A DNA stretch of 14,977 nt from an uncultured bacterium. GTDB lineage: Bacteria > Bacillota > Clostridia > Oscillospirales > Oscillospiraceae. This document shows, in pieces, positions 1 through 7,421 of this stretch. Each line of letters begins with the position of its first letter. Position 1 is the stretch's first letter. The DNA is taken from the NCBI GenBank assembly GCA_905214155.1, contig CAJMLC010000029.1, forward strand, positions 1 through 14,977, written 5' to 3'. The position numbers and the translations under genes were made by a program. The notes under the pieces are model-generated. The model saw only the letters and a list, made by a program, of their open reading frames with translations, did no database searches and was not told the DNA's origin.

Positions 1-391
1 CGGGGTCGTTCTTCGTCTCGCCCTTTTCAAAGCGGGTGTTCTCAAGCAGCATGACTTCGCCGTCCTTCAGGGACGCGGCGAGGGACTGTGCGCTCGGCCC
101 GACGACGTCTTCCGCCATCTTGACCGGCTGGCCGAGCAGCTCGGACAGCCGGGCCGCGACGACCTTGAGGCTCAGCTCCGGCTTGACCTCGCCCTTCGGC
201 TTGCCCATGTGGGAGCAGAGGATGACCTTCGCGCCGTGCTTGACGAGATATTCGATCGTCGGCAGCGCGGCGACGATGCGCTTGTCGCTGGTGATGACGC
301 CGCCCTTGGTGGGCACGTTGAAGTCGCAGCGGCAAAGGACGCGCTTGCCCTGTACGTCGATGTCTTCTACCGATTTTTTGTTGTAATTCAT
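1..391 (-). CDS. pgk: Phosphoglycerate kinase, N-terminal part (cut by window edge)
   Basis: This is the first 130 residues of phosphoglycerate kinase, the cytosolic glycolytic enzyme that transfers phosphate from 1,3-bisphosphoglycerate to ADP. The translation starts MNYNKKSVEDIDVQGKRVL and shows family signatures in order: CDFNVP (residues 22-27), which lines the 3-phosphoglycerate site, then SHMGKPKG, then ENTRFEKGETKNDP close to the window edge. About two thirds of the protein, including the nucleotide-binding C-terminal domain, lies outside the window. The ATG at 391-389 has an AGGAGG ribosome binding site (399-404) seven bases upstream. It is the third minus-strand gene after ung and trmL. 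I could not find a convincing promoter of its own in the 216-base gap before it. A small hairpin (417-430, arms GCGGA/TCCGC) lies in its leader. The identity is secure. Confidence 0.95.
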   Translation of the reverse strand, partial: MNYNKKSVEDIDVQGKRVLCRCDFNVPTKGGVITSDKRIVAALPTIEYLVKHGAKVILCSHMGKPKGEVKPELSLKVVAARLSELLGQPVKMAEDVVGPSAQSLAASLKDGEVMLLENTRFEKGETKNDP

Positions 392-502
392 ACTGGTTCC
401 TCCTTCATATCCTGACGCGGATCGCTCCGCTCACGTTCCAAATCGGGGGGTATCTGAAAACTGAAAATGTGGTCGGCGGCGAGGAATTTTCGTGTTGGGC
501 AA

Positions 503-548
503 GCCATTTTTTCGCAGGAATACTTTGTGTATTTCAAGGGAAAATGGC
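503..548. other. Long imperfect hairpin in the trmL-pgk gap
   Basis: The sequence folds as an outer 11-bp stem (503-513 with 538-548, two G-T wobbles), a small internal loop (514-516 against 536-537), an inner 7-bp stem (GGAATAC 517-523 with GTATTTC 529-535, one wobble) and a 5-base loop. It could act in RNA from either strand or as a DNA cruciform. It is not followed by a T run on either strand, so it is not a standard terminator. I know of no RNA family that it matches. Confidence 0.5.
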
Positions 549-561
549 GCAGCACAGCGCG

Positions 562-581
562 AAAAGGCCCGCTGTCCGGGC
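562..581 (-). terminator. Weak candidate intrinsic terminator downstream of trmL
   Basis: Read on the minus strand, GCCCG-GACAG-CGGGC (581-567) forms a 5-bp GC-only stem with a 5-base loop, followed by C and then TTTT (565-562). It lies about 27 bases past the trmL stop codon. The short stem and the T run of only four make it a weak call. If it terminates, pgk would need its own promoter between here and position 391. Confidence 0.4.
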
Positions 582-607
582 GTGTTGGCAGTTTTCAGTT
601 ACACCCT

Positions 608-1093
608 CTACCAGTTTGTCATTTTTCCTTGTCCCAGCAGGTGCGGGAAGGACTGCTGCCGCAGCGCCTCGAAGACGCCGACGGCGACGCTGTTGCTGAG
701 GTTGAGGCTCCGCGCCTCGGCGCGGATGGGGATGCGGACACATTCGTCATAATGCGCGGCGAGCAGGTCTTCGGGCAGGCCCTTCGTCTCCTTGCCGAAC
801 ATCAGATAGCAGCCGTCCGGATAGTCCGCCTCGTCATACTGCCGCGGCGCCTTTGTGGAAAAGAGGCGGAGGCAGCGGACGTCGTTTTTCGCGAAAAAGT
901 CGTCGAGGTTTTCATAGACGCGCACGTCGACGAGGTGCCAGTAGTCCAGCCCCGCGCGCTTGACCGCCTTGTCCGAAATATCAAAGCCGAGCGGACGGAT
1001 CAGATGCAGGACGCTGCCGGTGGCGGCGCAGGTACGGGCGATGTTGCCCGTGTTGGCCGGGATCTCCGGCTCGTGCAATACAACATGCAGCAT
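608..1093 (-). CDS. trmL: tRNA (cytidine/uridine-34 2'-O)-methyltransferase TrmL
   Basis: This is a 161-residue SPOUT-class methyltransferase of the TrmL (YibK/CspR) family. In characterised members the dimer uses S-adenosylmethionine to 2'-O-methylate the wobble base of two leucine tRNAs. Visible family motifs in order are EPEIPANTGNIARTCA (8-23), HLIRPLGFDI, RAGLDYWH, YLMFGKETKGLPE and the knot segment RSLNLSNSVAVGVFEALRQ (128-146). The length is normal for this minimal SPOUT family, which has no extra RNA-binding domain. The frame is open 38 codons further upstream, but the start at 1093 is right: it gives the canonical N-terminus, has AGGGAG upstream, and lies downstream of the promoter at 1143-1171, whose transcript would begin near 1136. 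It follows ung on the same strand after a 141-base gap. Confidence 0.95.
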   Translation of the reverse strand: MLHVVLHEPEIPANTGNIARTCAATGSVLHLIRPLGFDISDKAVKRAGLDYWHLVDVRVYENLDDFFAKNDVRCLRLFSTKAPRQYDEADYPDGCYLMFGKETKGLPEDLLAAHYDECVRIPIRAEARSLNLSNSVAVGVFEALRQQSFPHLLGQGKMTNW

Positions 1094-1142
1094 GGTGTTT
1101 CTCCCTGAGCGACAAATCGATACCCAAACACAAACTAGAGCT

Positions 1143-1171
1143 ATTCTATGACAGAATTCCGGAAATTTCAA
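1143..1171 (-). promoter_or_regulatory. Sigma-A-type promoter for trmL
   Basis: On the minus strand a -35 box TTGAAA (1171-1166) and a -10 box TAGAAT (1148-1143) are separated by exactly 17 bases. Each box matches five of six consensus positions. Predicted transcription would start near 1136, giving a leader of about 43 bases before the trmL ATG. The surrounding AT-rich stretch stands out against the GC-rich genes. Confidence 0.75.
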
Positions 1172-1234
1172 CTGTTTTTCGGAAAAAAGTGAAATTTTAA
1201 GGCACAAAATTCGCAGCTGTCCCCTGCCGTGCTT

Positions 1235-1912
1235 TTAGTCGATTTGCCAATCGATCTCCGCTTCGCCGTTTTCGCAGAGGAAGGCGTTGATTCTGGAAAA
1301 CGGGCGGCTGCCGAAAAAGCCGCGGTAGCTGCTGAGCGGGCTCGGGTGCGCACTCTGCAAAATCAGGCGCGGCGCGGCGCCGCCCTCCAGCAGCGGGGCC
1401 TTTTTCTGCGCCTGTCCGCCCCAGAGGACGAAGGCCACGGGCTGCGGGAGCGCAGCACACGCAGCGAGCACCGCGTCGGTGAACCGCTGCCAGCCAAAAT
1501 TTTTATGGCTGTTGGCCCGCCCGCTCTCAACGGTGAGCACCGTGTTCAGCAGCAGCACGCCCTGCCGGGCCCACGCCGTGAGGTCGCCGTCTTTCGCTGG
1601 GGCGATACCCACGTCAGATTCCAGCTCCTGATAGATGTTCCGCAGCGACGGCGGCAGCTTCACACCGCGGCGCACGGAAAACGCGAGGCCGTGCGCCTGA
1701 CCGGGCTCGTGATACGGGTCCTGCCCCAAAATGACCACGCGCACCGCCTCCGGCGGCGTGAGCGCGAAGGCGTTGAAGAGATCTTCGCGCGGCGGGAAGA
1801 CGGCCTGCGTCCCGTAGGCCGCGTCCACCCGCTCTGCCAGGGCGGCAAAATACGGCTTTTTCAATTCTTCTGCCAGCAGCGGCCGCCAGGCGTTCAACTT
1901 TTCAAGCTCCAT
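1235..1912 (-). CDS. ung: Uracil-DNA glycosylase, family 1
   Basis: This 225-residue cytosolic enzyme removes uracil from DNA by cleaving the glycosidic bond, starting base-excision repair of deaminated cytosine or misincorporated dUMP. The family-1 motifs are complete: the water-activating loop GQDPYH (63-68, catalytic Asp65), LLLNTVLTVE (120-129, with uracil-contacting Asn123), and the minor-groove intercalation loop HPSPLS (189-194, catalytic His189). The length equals the usual bacterial size. The ATG at 1912 has GGGAG (1924-1920) seven bases upstream. The gene is divergent from the spore hydrolase gene, with 95 bases between their starts, and precedes trmL on the same strand. The GC-rich gene yields a long antisense open frame that I do not regard as a gene. 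Confidence 0.97.
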   Translation of the reverse strand: MELEKLNAWRPLLAEELKKPYFAALAERVDAAYGTQAVFPPREDLFNAFALTPPEAVRVVILGQDPYHEPGQAHGLAFSVRRGVKLPPSLRNIYQELESDVGIAPAKDGDLTAWARQGVLLLNTVLTVESGRANSHKNFGWQRFTDAVLAACAALPQPVAFVLWGGQAQKKAPLLEGGAAPRLILQSAHPSPLSSYRGFFGSRPFSRINAFLCENGEAEIDWQID

Positions 1913-1939
1913 ATCTTCGCTCCCACTCAGTTTTCCCCA

Positions 1940-1968
1940 ACTTTACCACACAATTCATTGGAATACAA
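1940..1968 (-). promoter_or_regulatory. Possible promoter for ung
   Basis: On the minus strand, TTGTAT (1968-1963) and TAAAGT (1945-1940) are 17 bases apart. The bases TGG directly before the -10 box give an extended -10 context. The hexamers match only three and four of six consensus positions, so this is a moderate candidate supported mainly by spacing, the TG element and position 28 bases upstream of the ung start. Confidence 0.4.
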
Positions 1969-2007
1969 GACCCTTTCTCCGCATAGCCTCGAGCGGAGGT
2001 GATTTTT

Positions 2008-3285
2008 TTGCAGATCCATGTGGTCTCATCCGGCGAAACGCTGTTTTCCATCGCGCAGCGATATGATGCCCCGGCGGGGATCCTTGCGCGGTACAACGGG
2101 CTGGCGGAGCCGTACCGGCTGGCCGTCGGACAGAGTCTTCTGATCCTGCGCCCGACGGGCCTTGTGACTGTGCGCGCGGGCGACACGCTCTCGTCCCTTG
2201 CGCGGCAGAGCGGGCAGTCCGTCCGCAGCCTGCTGCGGCTGAACCCGAATCTGACGCGGCAGACCGCGATCTATCCGGGCCAGATCGTCGTGACCGCGAT
2301 CGAGGACGCGCCGGAGCGGGAAGCGGTGGTCTTCGGGTATGCGTATCCTTATGTGTCGCCGTCGGTTTTGGCAGGTATTCTGCCGTATGCGGGCGGGTTG
2401 GCCCCGTTTACGTATGGGTTTACGGAAGATGGAACGCTGGTTCCCCTTGACGATACCGCGCTGCTGGCCCAGGCGGCGGAGATCGGAACGGCGGGCGTGA
2501 TGCACCTGTCCACGCTGACAAAGCGCGGGACGTTCTCCGCCGAGCGGGCGGCGGCGCTGCTGGAAAACGAGGCAGCGCAGGAAACCTTGATCGCAAACGT
2601 GGTCACGAATATGGCCGCGCGCGGCTATCAGGCATTGGACGTCGATTTTGAGTATCTTGGCGCGCCTCTTGCGGCAGCGTATGCCGCGTTTCTGGGGAAG
2701 CTCCGCGCGGCGGTGAACGTCAACGGCTGGCCGCTGCTCGCGGCGCTGGCCCCGAAGACGTCACGCGAGCAGGCCGGAACGCTCTACGAGGGCCACGACT
2801 ATGCCGCCGTGGCCGCGAATACCGACGCCACACTCCTGATGACGTATGAATGGGGCTACACCTATGGGCCGCCGATGGCGGTCGCGCCGCTGCCATCGGT
2901 ACGGCGGGTCGTCGAATTTGCACTGACCGAGATGCCGCCGGAGAAGATCTTCCTCGGCTTTCCGAACTACGCCTACGACTGGACGCTCCCCTACGCGCCG
3001 GGGACGACGCGCGCGCAGTCGATCGGGAACGAGGCCGCCGTGCAGCTGGCGGCGAACGTGGGTGCGGAGATCCGCTTCGACGAACAGGCGCAGACGCCGT
3101 GGTTCGCGTATACGGACGGCGAAAGCCGGGCGCATGAGGTCTGGTTCGAGGATGCGCGGAGCAGTCTTGCAAAATACCGGCTCGTGGCGGAATACGGCCT
3201 GTGCGGCATCGGCTATTGGAACTTTATGCGGCCGTTCACGGCGGGCTTCGCGCTGCTGAACGCGATGTTCCGGCTGGGCTCATAA
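2008..3285 (+). CDS. sleL: LysM-GH18 spore cortex hydrolase, SleL/YaaH-like
   Basis: This 425-residue protein has two N-terminal LysM peptidoglycan-binding domains (about 3-47 and 52-97) followed by a glycoside hydrolase family 18 barrel (about 107-420). The catalytic DxDxE motif is DVDFE (211-215, proton donor Glu215), and the segment YEWGYTYGPP is typical of the SleL/YaaH branch. In Bacillus these enzymes are N-acetylglucosaminidases that cut cortex fragments during germination; they sit in the spore coat and lack a signal peptide, as here. The length is close to Bacillus SleL. I chose TTG at 2008 because GGAGGTGA (1995-2002) lies five bases upstream; the in-frame GTG at 1999 is part of that binding site. 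No terminator is visible after the stop. The subfamily is well supported; the exact substrate role is inferred. Confidence 0.88.
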   Translation: MQIHVVSSGETLFSIAQRYDAPAGILARYNGLAEPYRLAVGQSLLILRPTGLVTVRAGDTLSSLARQSGQSVRSLLRLNPNLTRQTAIYPGQIVVTAIEDAPEREAVVFGYAYPYVSPSVLAGILPYAGGLAPFTYGFTEDGTLVPLDDTALLAQAAEIGTAGVMHLSTLTKRGTFSAERAAALLENEAAQETLIANVVTNMAARGYQALDVDFEYLGAPLAAAYAAFLGKLRAAVNVNGWPLLAALAPKTSREQAGTLYEGHDYAAVAANTDATLLMTYEWGYTYGPPMAVAPLPSVRRVVEFALTEMPPEKIFLGFPNYAYDWTLPYAPGTTRAQSIGNEAAVQLAANVGAEIRFDEQAQTPWFAYTDGESRAHEVWFEDARSSLAKYRLVAEYGLCGIGYWNFMRPFTAGFALLNAMFRLGS

Positions 3286-3311
3286 GGCAGAGACAAAGTG
3301 CGGCGGAGGCA

Positions 3312-3340
3312 TTGCAATTTTGGGGCTTGGCTGATATAAT
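3312..3340 (+). promoter_or_regulatory. Extended -10 promoter for the miaB-mutS operon
   Basis: TTGCAA (3312-3317) and a perfect TATAAT (3335-3340) are separated by 17 bases, with TG at 3332-3333 forming an extended -10. Transcription should start near 3347, about 30 bases before the miaB TTG codon. This is the only good promoter I found ahead of miaB, mutS, the protease gene and mutL, which are spaced closely enough to be one transcript. Confidence 0.8.
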
Positions 3341-3376
3341 ATAGTGTCAAGTTATCGAAATTCGGAGGAAACTGCC

Positions 3377-4783
3377 TTGGAGCGCAAAACAGTCGTGATC
3401 GCGCAGAGCGATCTGGAACGGCAGAAAGCTGTCTGTGAACAAATTCGGGAATACTGGCTGGCGCAGGGACGCACCCCACTGGCCTTCGTCGACACCTACG
3501 GCTGTCAGCAGAACGAGGCTGACTCGGAGCGCATCCGCGGGATGCTGCAAAGCTGCGGCTATCAGCTCTCCGACACGGAGGAGGGCGCGGACTGCATCGT
3601 CATCAACACGTGCGCCATCCGCGAACACGCGGAGACGCGGGTCTACGGCAATGTGGGCGCGCTGGTGCATACCAAGGCGCGGCATCCGGGGCAGAAAATT
3701 TTCCTCTGCGGCTGCATGATGGGGCAGCCCGCCGTGGCTGACCGCATCAAAAAGAGCTATCGCCACGTGGACGGCGTCTTCAACCCGCACCAGCTCTGGC
3801 GTTTCCCGGAACTGTTACAGTTCGTGCTTGCGCACAACAAGCGCATCTTCGCGACCGACGATTCTGCGGGCAACATTGCCGAAGGTCTCCCGGTCGTGCG
3901 CACATCCGACCTCAAGGCGTGGGTGTCGATCATGTACGGGTGCAACAATTTCTGCTCCTACTGCATCGTGCCCTACGTGCGGGGCCGCGAACGGTCGCGC
4001 CGGCCGGATGAAATTCTGGAAGAGGTGCGCGCACTGGTCGCCGCGGGCTACAAGGACATCACGCTGCTGGGGCAGAACGTGAACTCCTATGGCAAGGATC
4101 TCGACTGCGGCGTCGATTTTGCCGATCTGCTGGCCGAGATCGCGCAGCTGCCGGGGCAGTTCTGGCTCCGGTTCATGACGAGCCACCCGAAGGACGCGAG
4201 CCACAAGCTGTTTGACACGATCGCCAGATATCCGAAGATCGCAAAGCAGTTCCATCTCCCGTTCCAGTCTGGCAACGACCGGGTGCTCAAGGCGATGAAC
4301 CGGCACTACGACTCGGCGCAGTATCTCGAGCTCGTCCACTATGGCCGGGCGCTGATGCCGGATCTCGTGCTGACGAGCGACGTGATCGTCGGCTTCCCCG
4401 GCGAGACGGAGGAAGAATTTGAGGATACGATCAAGCTGATCGAGCATGTGCGCTACGATGCGCTGTTTACGTTCATCTTCTCCCCGCGCGGCGGGACGCC
4501 GGCCGCAAAGATGGAAGACCCGACGCCGAAGGAGGAGAAGAACCGGCGGTTTGACCGGCTCTGCGAGGTGCAGAACCGCATTTCGCTCGAAATTCACCAG
4601 AACTACATCGGCAAGACGATGCTCGTCCTCGTGGACGGGAAGGACGGCGAGCAGCTGACGGCCCGGACAGAGGGCGGGCGGCTCGTGCGCATGAACGGCG
4701 GAGATGAGCTGATCGGCCAGTTCGTCCACGCGAAGATCACGGGCTGCACGACATGGAGCCTGGTCGGTGAGCTGGCCGAATGA
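3377..4783 (+). CDS. miaB: tRNA-2-methylthio-N6-dimethylallyladenosine synthase MiaB
   Basis: This 468-residue radical-SAM methylthiotransferase adds a methylthio group at C2 of i6A37 in tRNAs reading U-starting codons. The N-terminal UPF0004 domain carries the three auxiliary-cluster cysteines: Cys43 in TYGCQQNEADSE, Cys79 in NTCAIREHAE and Cys113 in LCGCMMG. The radical-SAM motif CX3CX2C is at Cys189, Cys193 and Cys196 (YGCNNFCSYCIVPYVRGRE), and a C-terminal TRAM-type RNA-binding segment follows from about residue 400. I chose TTG at 3377, preceded by GGAGGAA. An in-frame GTG at 3344 lies at or before the predicted transcription start and has no binding site. mutS follows after 33 bases. 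The substrate precursor is made by MiaA, also encoded in this window. Confidence 0.95.
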   Translation: MERKTVVIAQSDLERQKAVCEQIREYWLAQGRTPLAFVDTYGCQQNEADSERIRGMLQSCGYQLSDTEEGADCIVINTCAIREHAETRVYGNVGALVHTKARHPGQKIFLCGCMMGQPAVADRIKKSYRHVDGVFNPHQLWRFPELLQFVLAHNKRIFATDDSAGNIAEGLPVVRTSDLKAWVSIMYGCNNFCSYCIVPYVRGRERSRRPDEILEEVRALVAAGYKDITLLGQNVNSYGKDLDCGVDFADLLAEIAQLPGQFWLRFMTSHPKDASHKLFDTIARYPKIAKQFHLPFQSGNDRVLKAMNRHYDSAQYLELVHYGRALMPDLVLTSDVIVGFPGETEEEFEDTIKLIEHVRYDALFTFIFSPRGGTPAAKMEDPTPKEEKNRRFDRLCEVQNRISLEIHQNYIGKTMLVLVDGKDGEQLTARTEGGRLVRMNGGDELIGQFVHAKITGCTTWSLVGELAE

Positions 4784-4816
4784 CTGAACGATAGGCAAAA
4801 AAGGAAGGAATCTCTT

Positions 4817-7411
4817 ATGGCAGAACTGACGCCCATGATGCAGCAATACCGCGCCGTCAAGGAGCAGAACCCCGATTGTCTCCTGTTTTTCCGCCTCGGG
4901 GATTTCTATGAGATGTTCGAAGAGGACGCGCGCGTCGCGTCCCGCGAGCTCGATCTCACGCTCACCACGCGCGACCACGCGAAGGGCAAGGCCGCTGAGG
5001 AAAAGACGCCGATGTGCGGCGTGCCGTATCACTCGTCGGAGAGCTATATCGCGCGGCTCGTCGCGAAGGGATATAAGGTGGCCATCTGCGAGCAGATGGA
5101 GGACCCGGCGCTGGCCAAGGGGCTGGTGAAGCGGGACGTCATCCGGATCGTGACGCCGGGGTCCGTCACGGAGAGCTCGATGCTGACGGAGTCGCAGAAC
5201 AACTATTATGCGTGCCTGTTCGCGGAGGACGGCGTGTGCGGCCTCGCGTTCTGCGACGTGTCGACCGGCGCGTTCCACGTGACGCAGACGAGCGGCGAGG
5301 ACTGGGCCGAGGCGGCGTGCAACGAGCTCGGGAGCTTTCTGCCCGCCGAAGCGCTGCTCGGCGGCGAGGCCGCGGAGCGCGAGGAGATCGGCGCGGTGCT
5401 CCGCCAGCGGCTCAGCGCATGCATCAACCGGGGCAGCGACGCGCAGTTTGACCTTGCGCGCTGCACGGCGGTGGTCACGCAGCAGTTCGGCGAGCAGGAG
5501 GCGCTGGAGCCGATGCCGTATGCGGTCCGGGCGGCGGGCGCGCTCCTCGCGACGCTGAAAAATTTACAGAAAAACGACCTGCCGCACATCCGGCAGCTCG
5601 ACCTCTATATGGCGGGGCGGTTCATGGGGCTCGACCTCGCGGCGCGGCGGAATCTGGAGCTGACGCAGACGATGCGCTCGAAGGAAAAGCGCGGGAGCCT
5701 GCTCTGGGTCCTCGACCAGACGCGGACGGCGATGGGCAGCCGGCTGCTGCGCAGCTGGATGGAGCGGCCGCTGCTGAGCCCGGCGCAGATCACGAAGCGG
5801 CTCGGCGCCGTGGAGGAGCTGACGAAAAAGACGATCGAGCGGGAGGAGCTTGCGCTGAGCCTGCGGGACGTCACGGACTTTGAGCGGGCGATGACGCGGA
5901 TCGCAACGGGTGCGTGCTCGTGCCGCGACCTGGCGTCGCTGGCGCAGGGCGCGCAGGCGCTGCCGGAAATTTACCGGCTGCTCGGCGGGATGGACAGCTC
6001 GCTGCTGGCGGTGCTGCGCGATCAGCTTGATACGCTGGAGGACATCACGGAGCGCATCCTCTCCACGATCGTGGACGAGCCGCCGCTGCTCGTGCGCGAT
6101 GGCGGCATGATCCGCGCGGGCGCGAACGAGGAGGTCGACCGGCTGCGCGCCGTGCAGTCCGGCGGGAAGGACATGCTCGCGAAGATCGAGGCCGACGAGA
6201 AGGAGAAGACCGGCATCCGCAATCTCCGCGTGGGCTATAACCGCGTGTTCGGCTACTACATCGAAGTGGCGAAGGGACAGGTCGACCTGGTGCCCGACAC
6301 CTACATCCGCAAACAGACGCTCTCGACCGGGGAGCGGTACATCACGGAGGAGCTCAAGGAGCTTGAAAACACAATTTTGACGGCGAAGGACCGGCTGGCT
6401 GCGCTGGAATACGACCTGTTCTGCGAGCTGCGGAATTTCATTGCGGCGCAGGCGCAGCGCGTCCAGCAGACGGCGCAGGCCGTCGCGGCGGTCGACGCGC
6501 TCTGCTCGCTGGCAACGGTCGCCGTGAACAACCACTACTGCAAGCCGGAGATCGATCTTTCCGGCGAGGTGCAGATCACGGCGGGGCGGCACCCGGTCGT
6601 GGAGCAGGTATTGAAGGATGCGCTGTTCGTGCCGAACGACACGAACCTCAGCCCGGAGGGCGGGCGCGTCGCGATCATCACCGGCCCGAACATGGCCGGC
6701 AAATCGACGTACATGCGGCAGGTCGCGCTGATCGTGCTGATGGCCCAGATGGGCAGCTTCGTCCCCGCGAGCGCGGCGCGCATCGGCATCGTGGACAAGC
6801 TGTTCACGCGCATCGGCGCGTCGGACGATCTGGCGTCCGGACAGTCGACGTTCATGGTGGAGATGAACGAGGTGGCCGACATCCTGAAAAACGCGACGCC
6901 GAATTCGCTGCTCATTCTGGATGAGATTGGGCGCGGCACGTCGACGTTTGACGGGATGGCCATTGCGCGCGCGGTGCTTGAATACTGTGCCGACCGGAAA
7001 AAGCTCGGCGCGAAGACGCTCTTCGCGACGCACTATCACGAGCTGACTGACATCGAGCAGGAGCTGCCGGGCGTGAAGAATTTCAACATCGCGGTGAAAA
7101 AGCGGAAGGACGAGATGATCTTCCTGCGCAAGATCGTGCCCGGCGCGGCGGACGACAGCTACGGCGTCGAGGTTGCAAAGATGGCAGGGCTGCCGGAGCG
7201 GGTGATCACGCGGGCGCGGGCGCTTCTGAAGGAATTGGAGAGCGGCGCGCCGCAGCGCGCGTCCGGGCCGAACGGCCCGGCGGACGATCAGGTCTCGATG
7301 CTCGACCTGCACACAGACGCGCTGCGCGAAGCGCTCGAGCGCGTGAATGTGGAGACGCTGACGCCGATCGAGGCGATGAACGTGCTCTACCAGCTCAAGC
7401 AAATGTTGTAA
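4817..7411 (+). CDS. mutS: DNA mismatch repair protein MutS
   Basis: This 864-residue MutS1 protein binds base mismatches and small loops as a dimer and recruits MutL in an ATP-dependent way. The N-terminal mismatch-recognition motif is GDFYEMF, with the wedging Phe30 and Glu32. Connector, lever and clamp domains follow. The C-terminal ATPase has Walker A GPNMAGKST (623-631), Walker B LLILDEIGRGTST (Asp702, Glu703) and FATHYHELTDIE. The length is standard. Near the C-terminus, QVSML (825-829) resembles a QLSLF-type beta-clamp-binding peptide, in the region where Bacillus MutS has one. The ATG is preceded by AGGAAGGAA. The next gene starts 11 bases after the stop, so both are likely on one transcript with miaB upstream. 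Confidence 0.97.
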   Translation: MAELTPMMQQYRAVKEQNPDCLLFFRLGDFYEMFEEDARVASRELDLTLTTRDHAKGKAAEEKTPMCGVPYHSSESYIARLVAKGYKVAICEQMEDPALAKGLVKRDVIRIVTPGSVTESSMLTESQNNYYACLFAEDGVCGLAFCDVSTGAFHVTQTSGEDWAEAACNELGSFLPAEALLGGEAAEREEIGAVLRQRLSACINRGSDAQFDLARCTAVVTQQFGEQEALEPMPYAVRAAGALLATLKNLQKNDLPHIRQLDLYMAGRFMGLDLAARRNLELTQTMRSKEKRGSLLWVLDQTRTAMGSRLLRSWMERPLLSPAQITKRLGAVEELTKKTIEREELALSLRDVTDFERAMTRIATGACSCRDLASLAQGAQALPEIYRLLGGMDSSLLAVLRDQLDTLEDITERILSTIVDEPPLLVRDGGMIRAGANEEVDRLRAVQSGGKDMLAKIEADEKEKTGIRNLRVGYNRVFGYYIEVAKGQVDLVPDTYIRKQTLSTGERYITEELKELENTILTAKDRLAALEYDLFCELRNFIAAQAQRVQQTAQAVAAVDALCSLATVAVNNHYCKPEIDLSGEVQITAGRHPVVEQVLKDALFVPNDTNLSPEGGRVAIITGPNMAGKSTYMRQVALIVLMAQMGSFVPASAARIGIVDKLFTRIGASDDLASGQSTFMVEMNEVADILKNATPNSLLILDEIGRGTSTFDGMAIARAVLEYCADRKKLGAKTLFATHYHELTDIEQELPGVKNFNIAVKKRKDEMIFLRKIVPGAADDSYGVEVAKMAGLPERVITRARALLKELESGAPQRASGPNGPADDQVSMLDLHTDALREALERVNVETLTPIEAMNVLYQLKQML

Positions 7412-7421
7412 GGAGCGTTCC

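Larger units (their letters stand above)
450..602. repeat. MITE-like intergenic unit bounded by short inverted repeats
   Basis: Most of the 216-base gap between trmL and pgk is a unit bounded by inverted repeats. The left end is GTATCTGAAAACTG (450-463). The right end, read on the other strand, is GTAACTGAAAACTG (602-589), giving 13 of 14 matching bases. Inside lie a long imperfect hairpin (503-548) and a terminator-like stem (562-581). CGTGTTGG also occurs twice as a direct repeat (491-498 and 581-588). No open reading frame with a recognisable product is present. Inverted ends, a size near 150 bases and an intergenic site fit a miniature non-autonomous element or a structured RNA/terminator region. 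No flanking target duplication is evident, so mobility is inference only. Confidence 0.4.

Noticed and set aside
1094..1207. 38-residue N-terminal extension of TrmL
   Set aside because: It runs upstream through the trmL promoter and shows no similarity to the family; the canonical start is at 1093.
1939..1969. Sporulation sigma-E promoter for the sleL-like gene using AATACAAG at 1962-1969
   Set aside because: The -10-like match is fair, but no ATA-type -35 element lies at the right distance, and the same bases are part of the better ung promoter candidate.
1229..2002. 257-codon plus-strand open frame opposite ung
   Set aside because: It overlaps a complete, motif-confirmed ung, has no ribosome binding site or family motif, and is explained by base composition.
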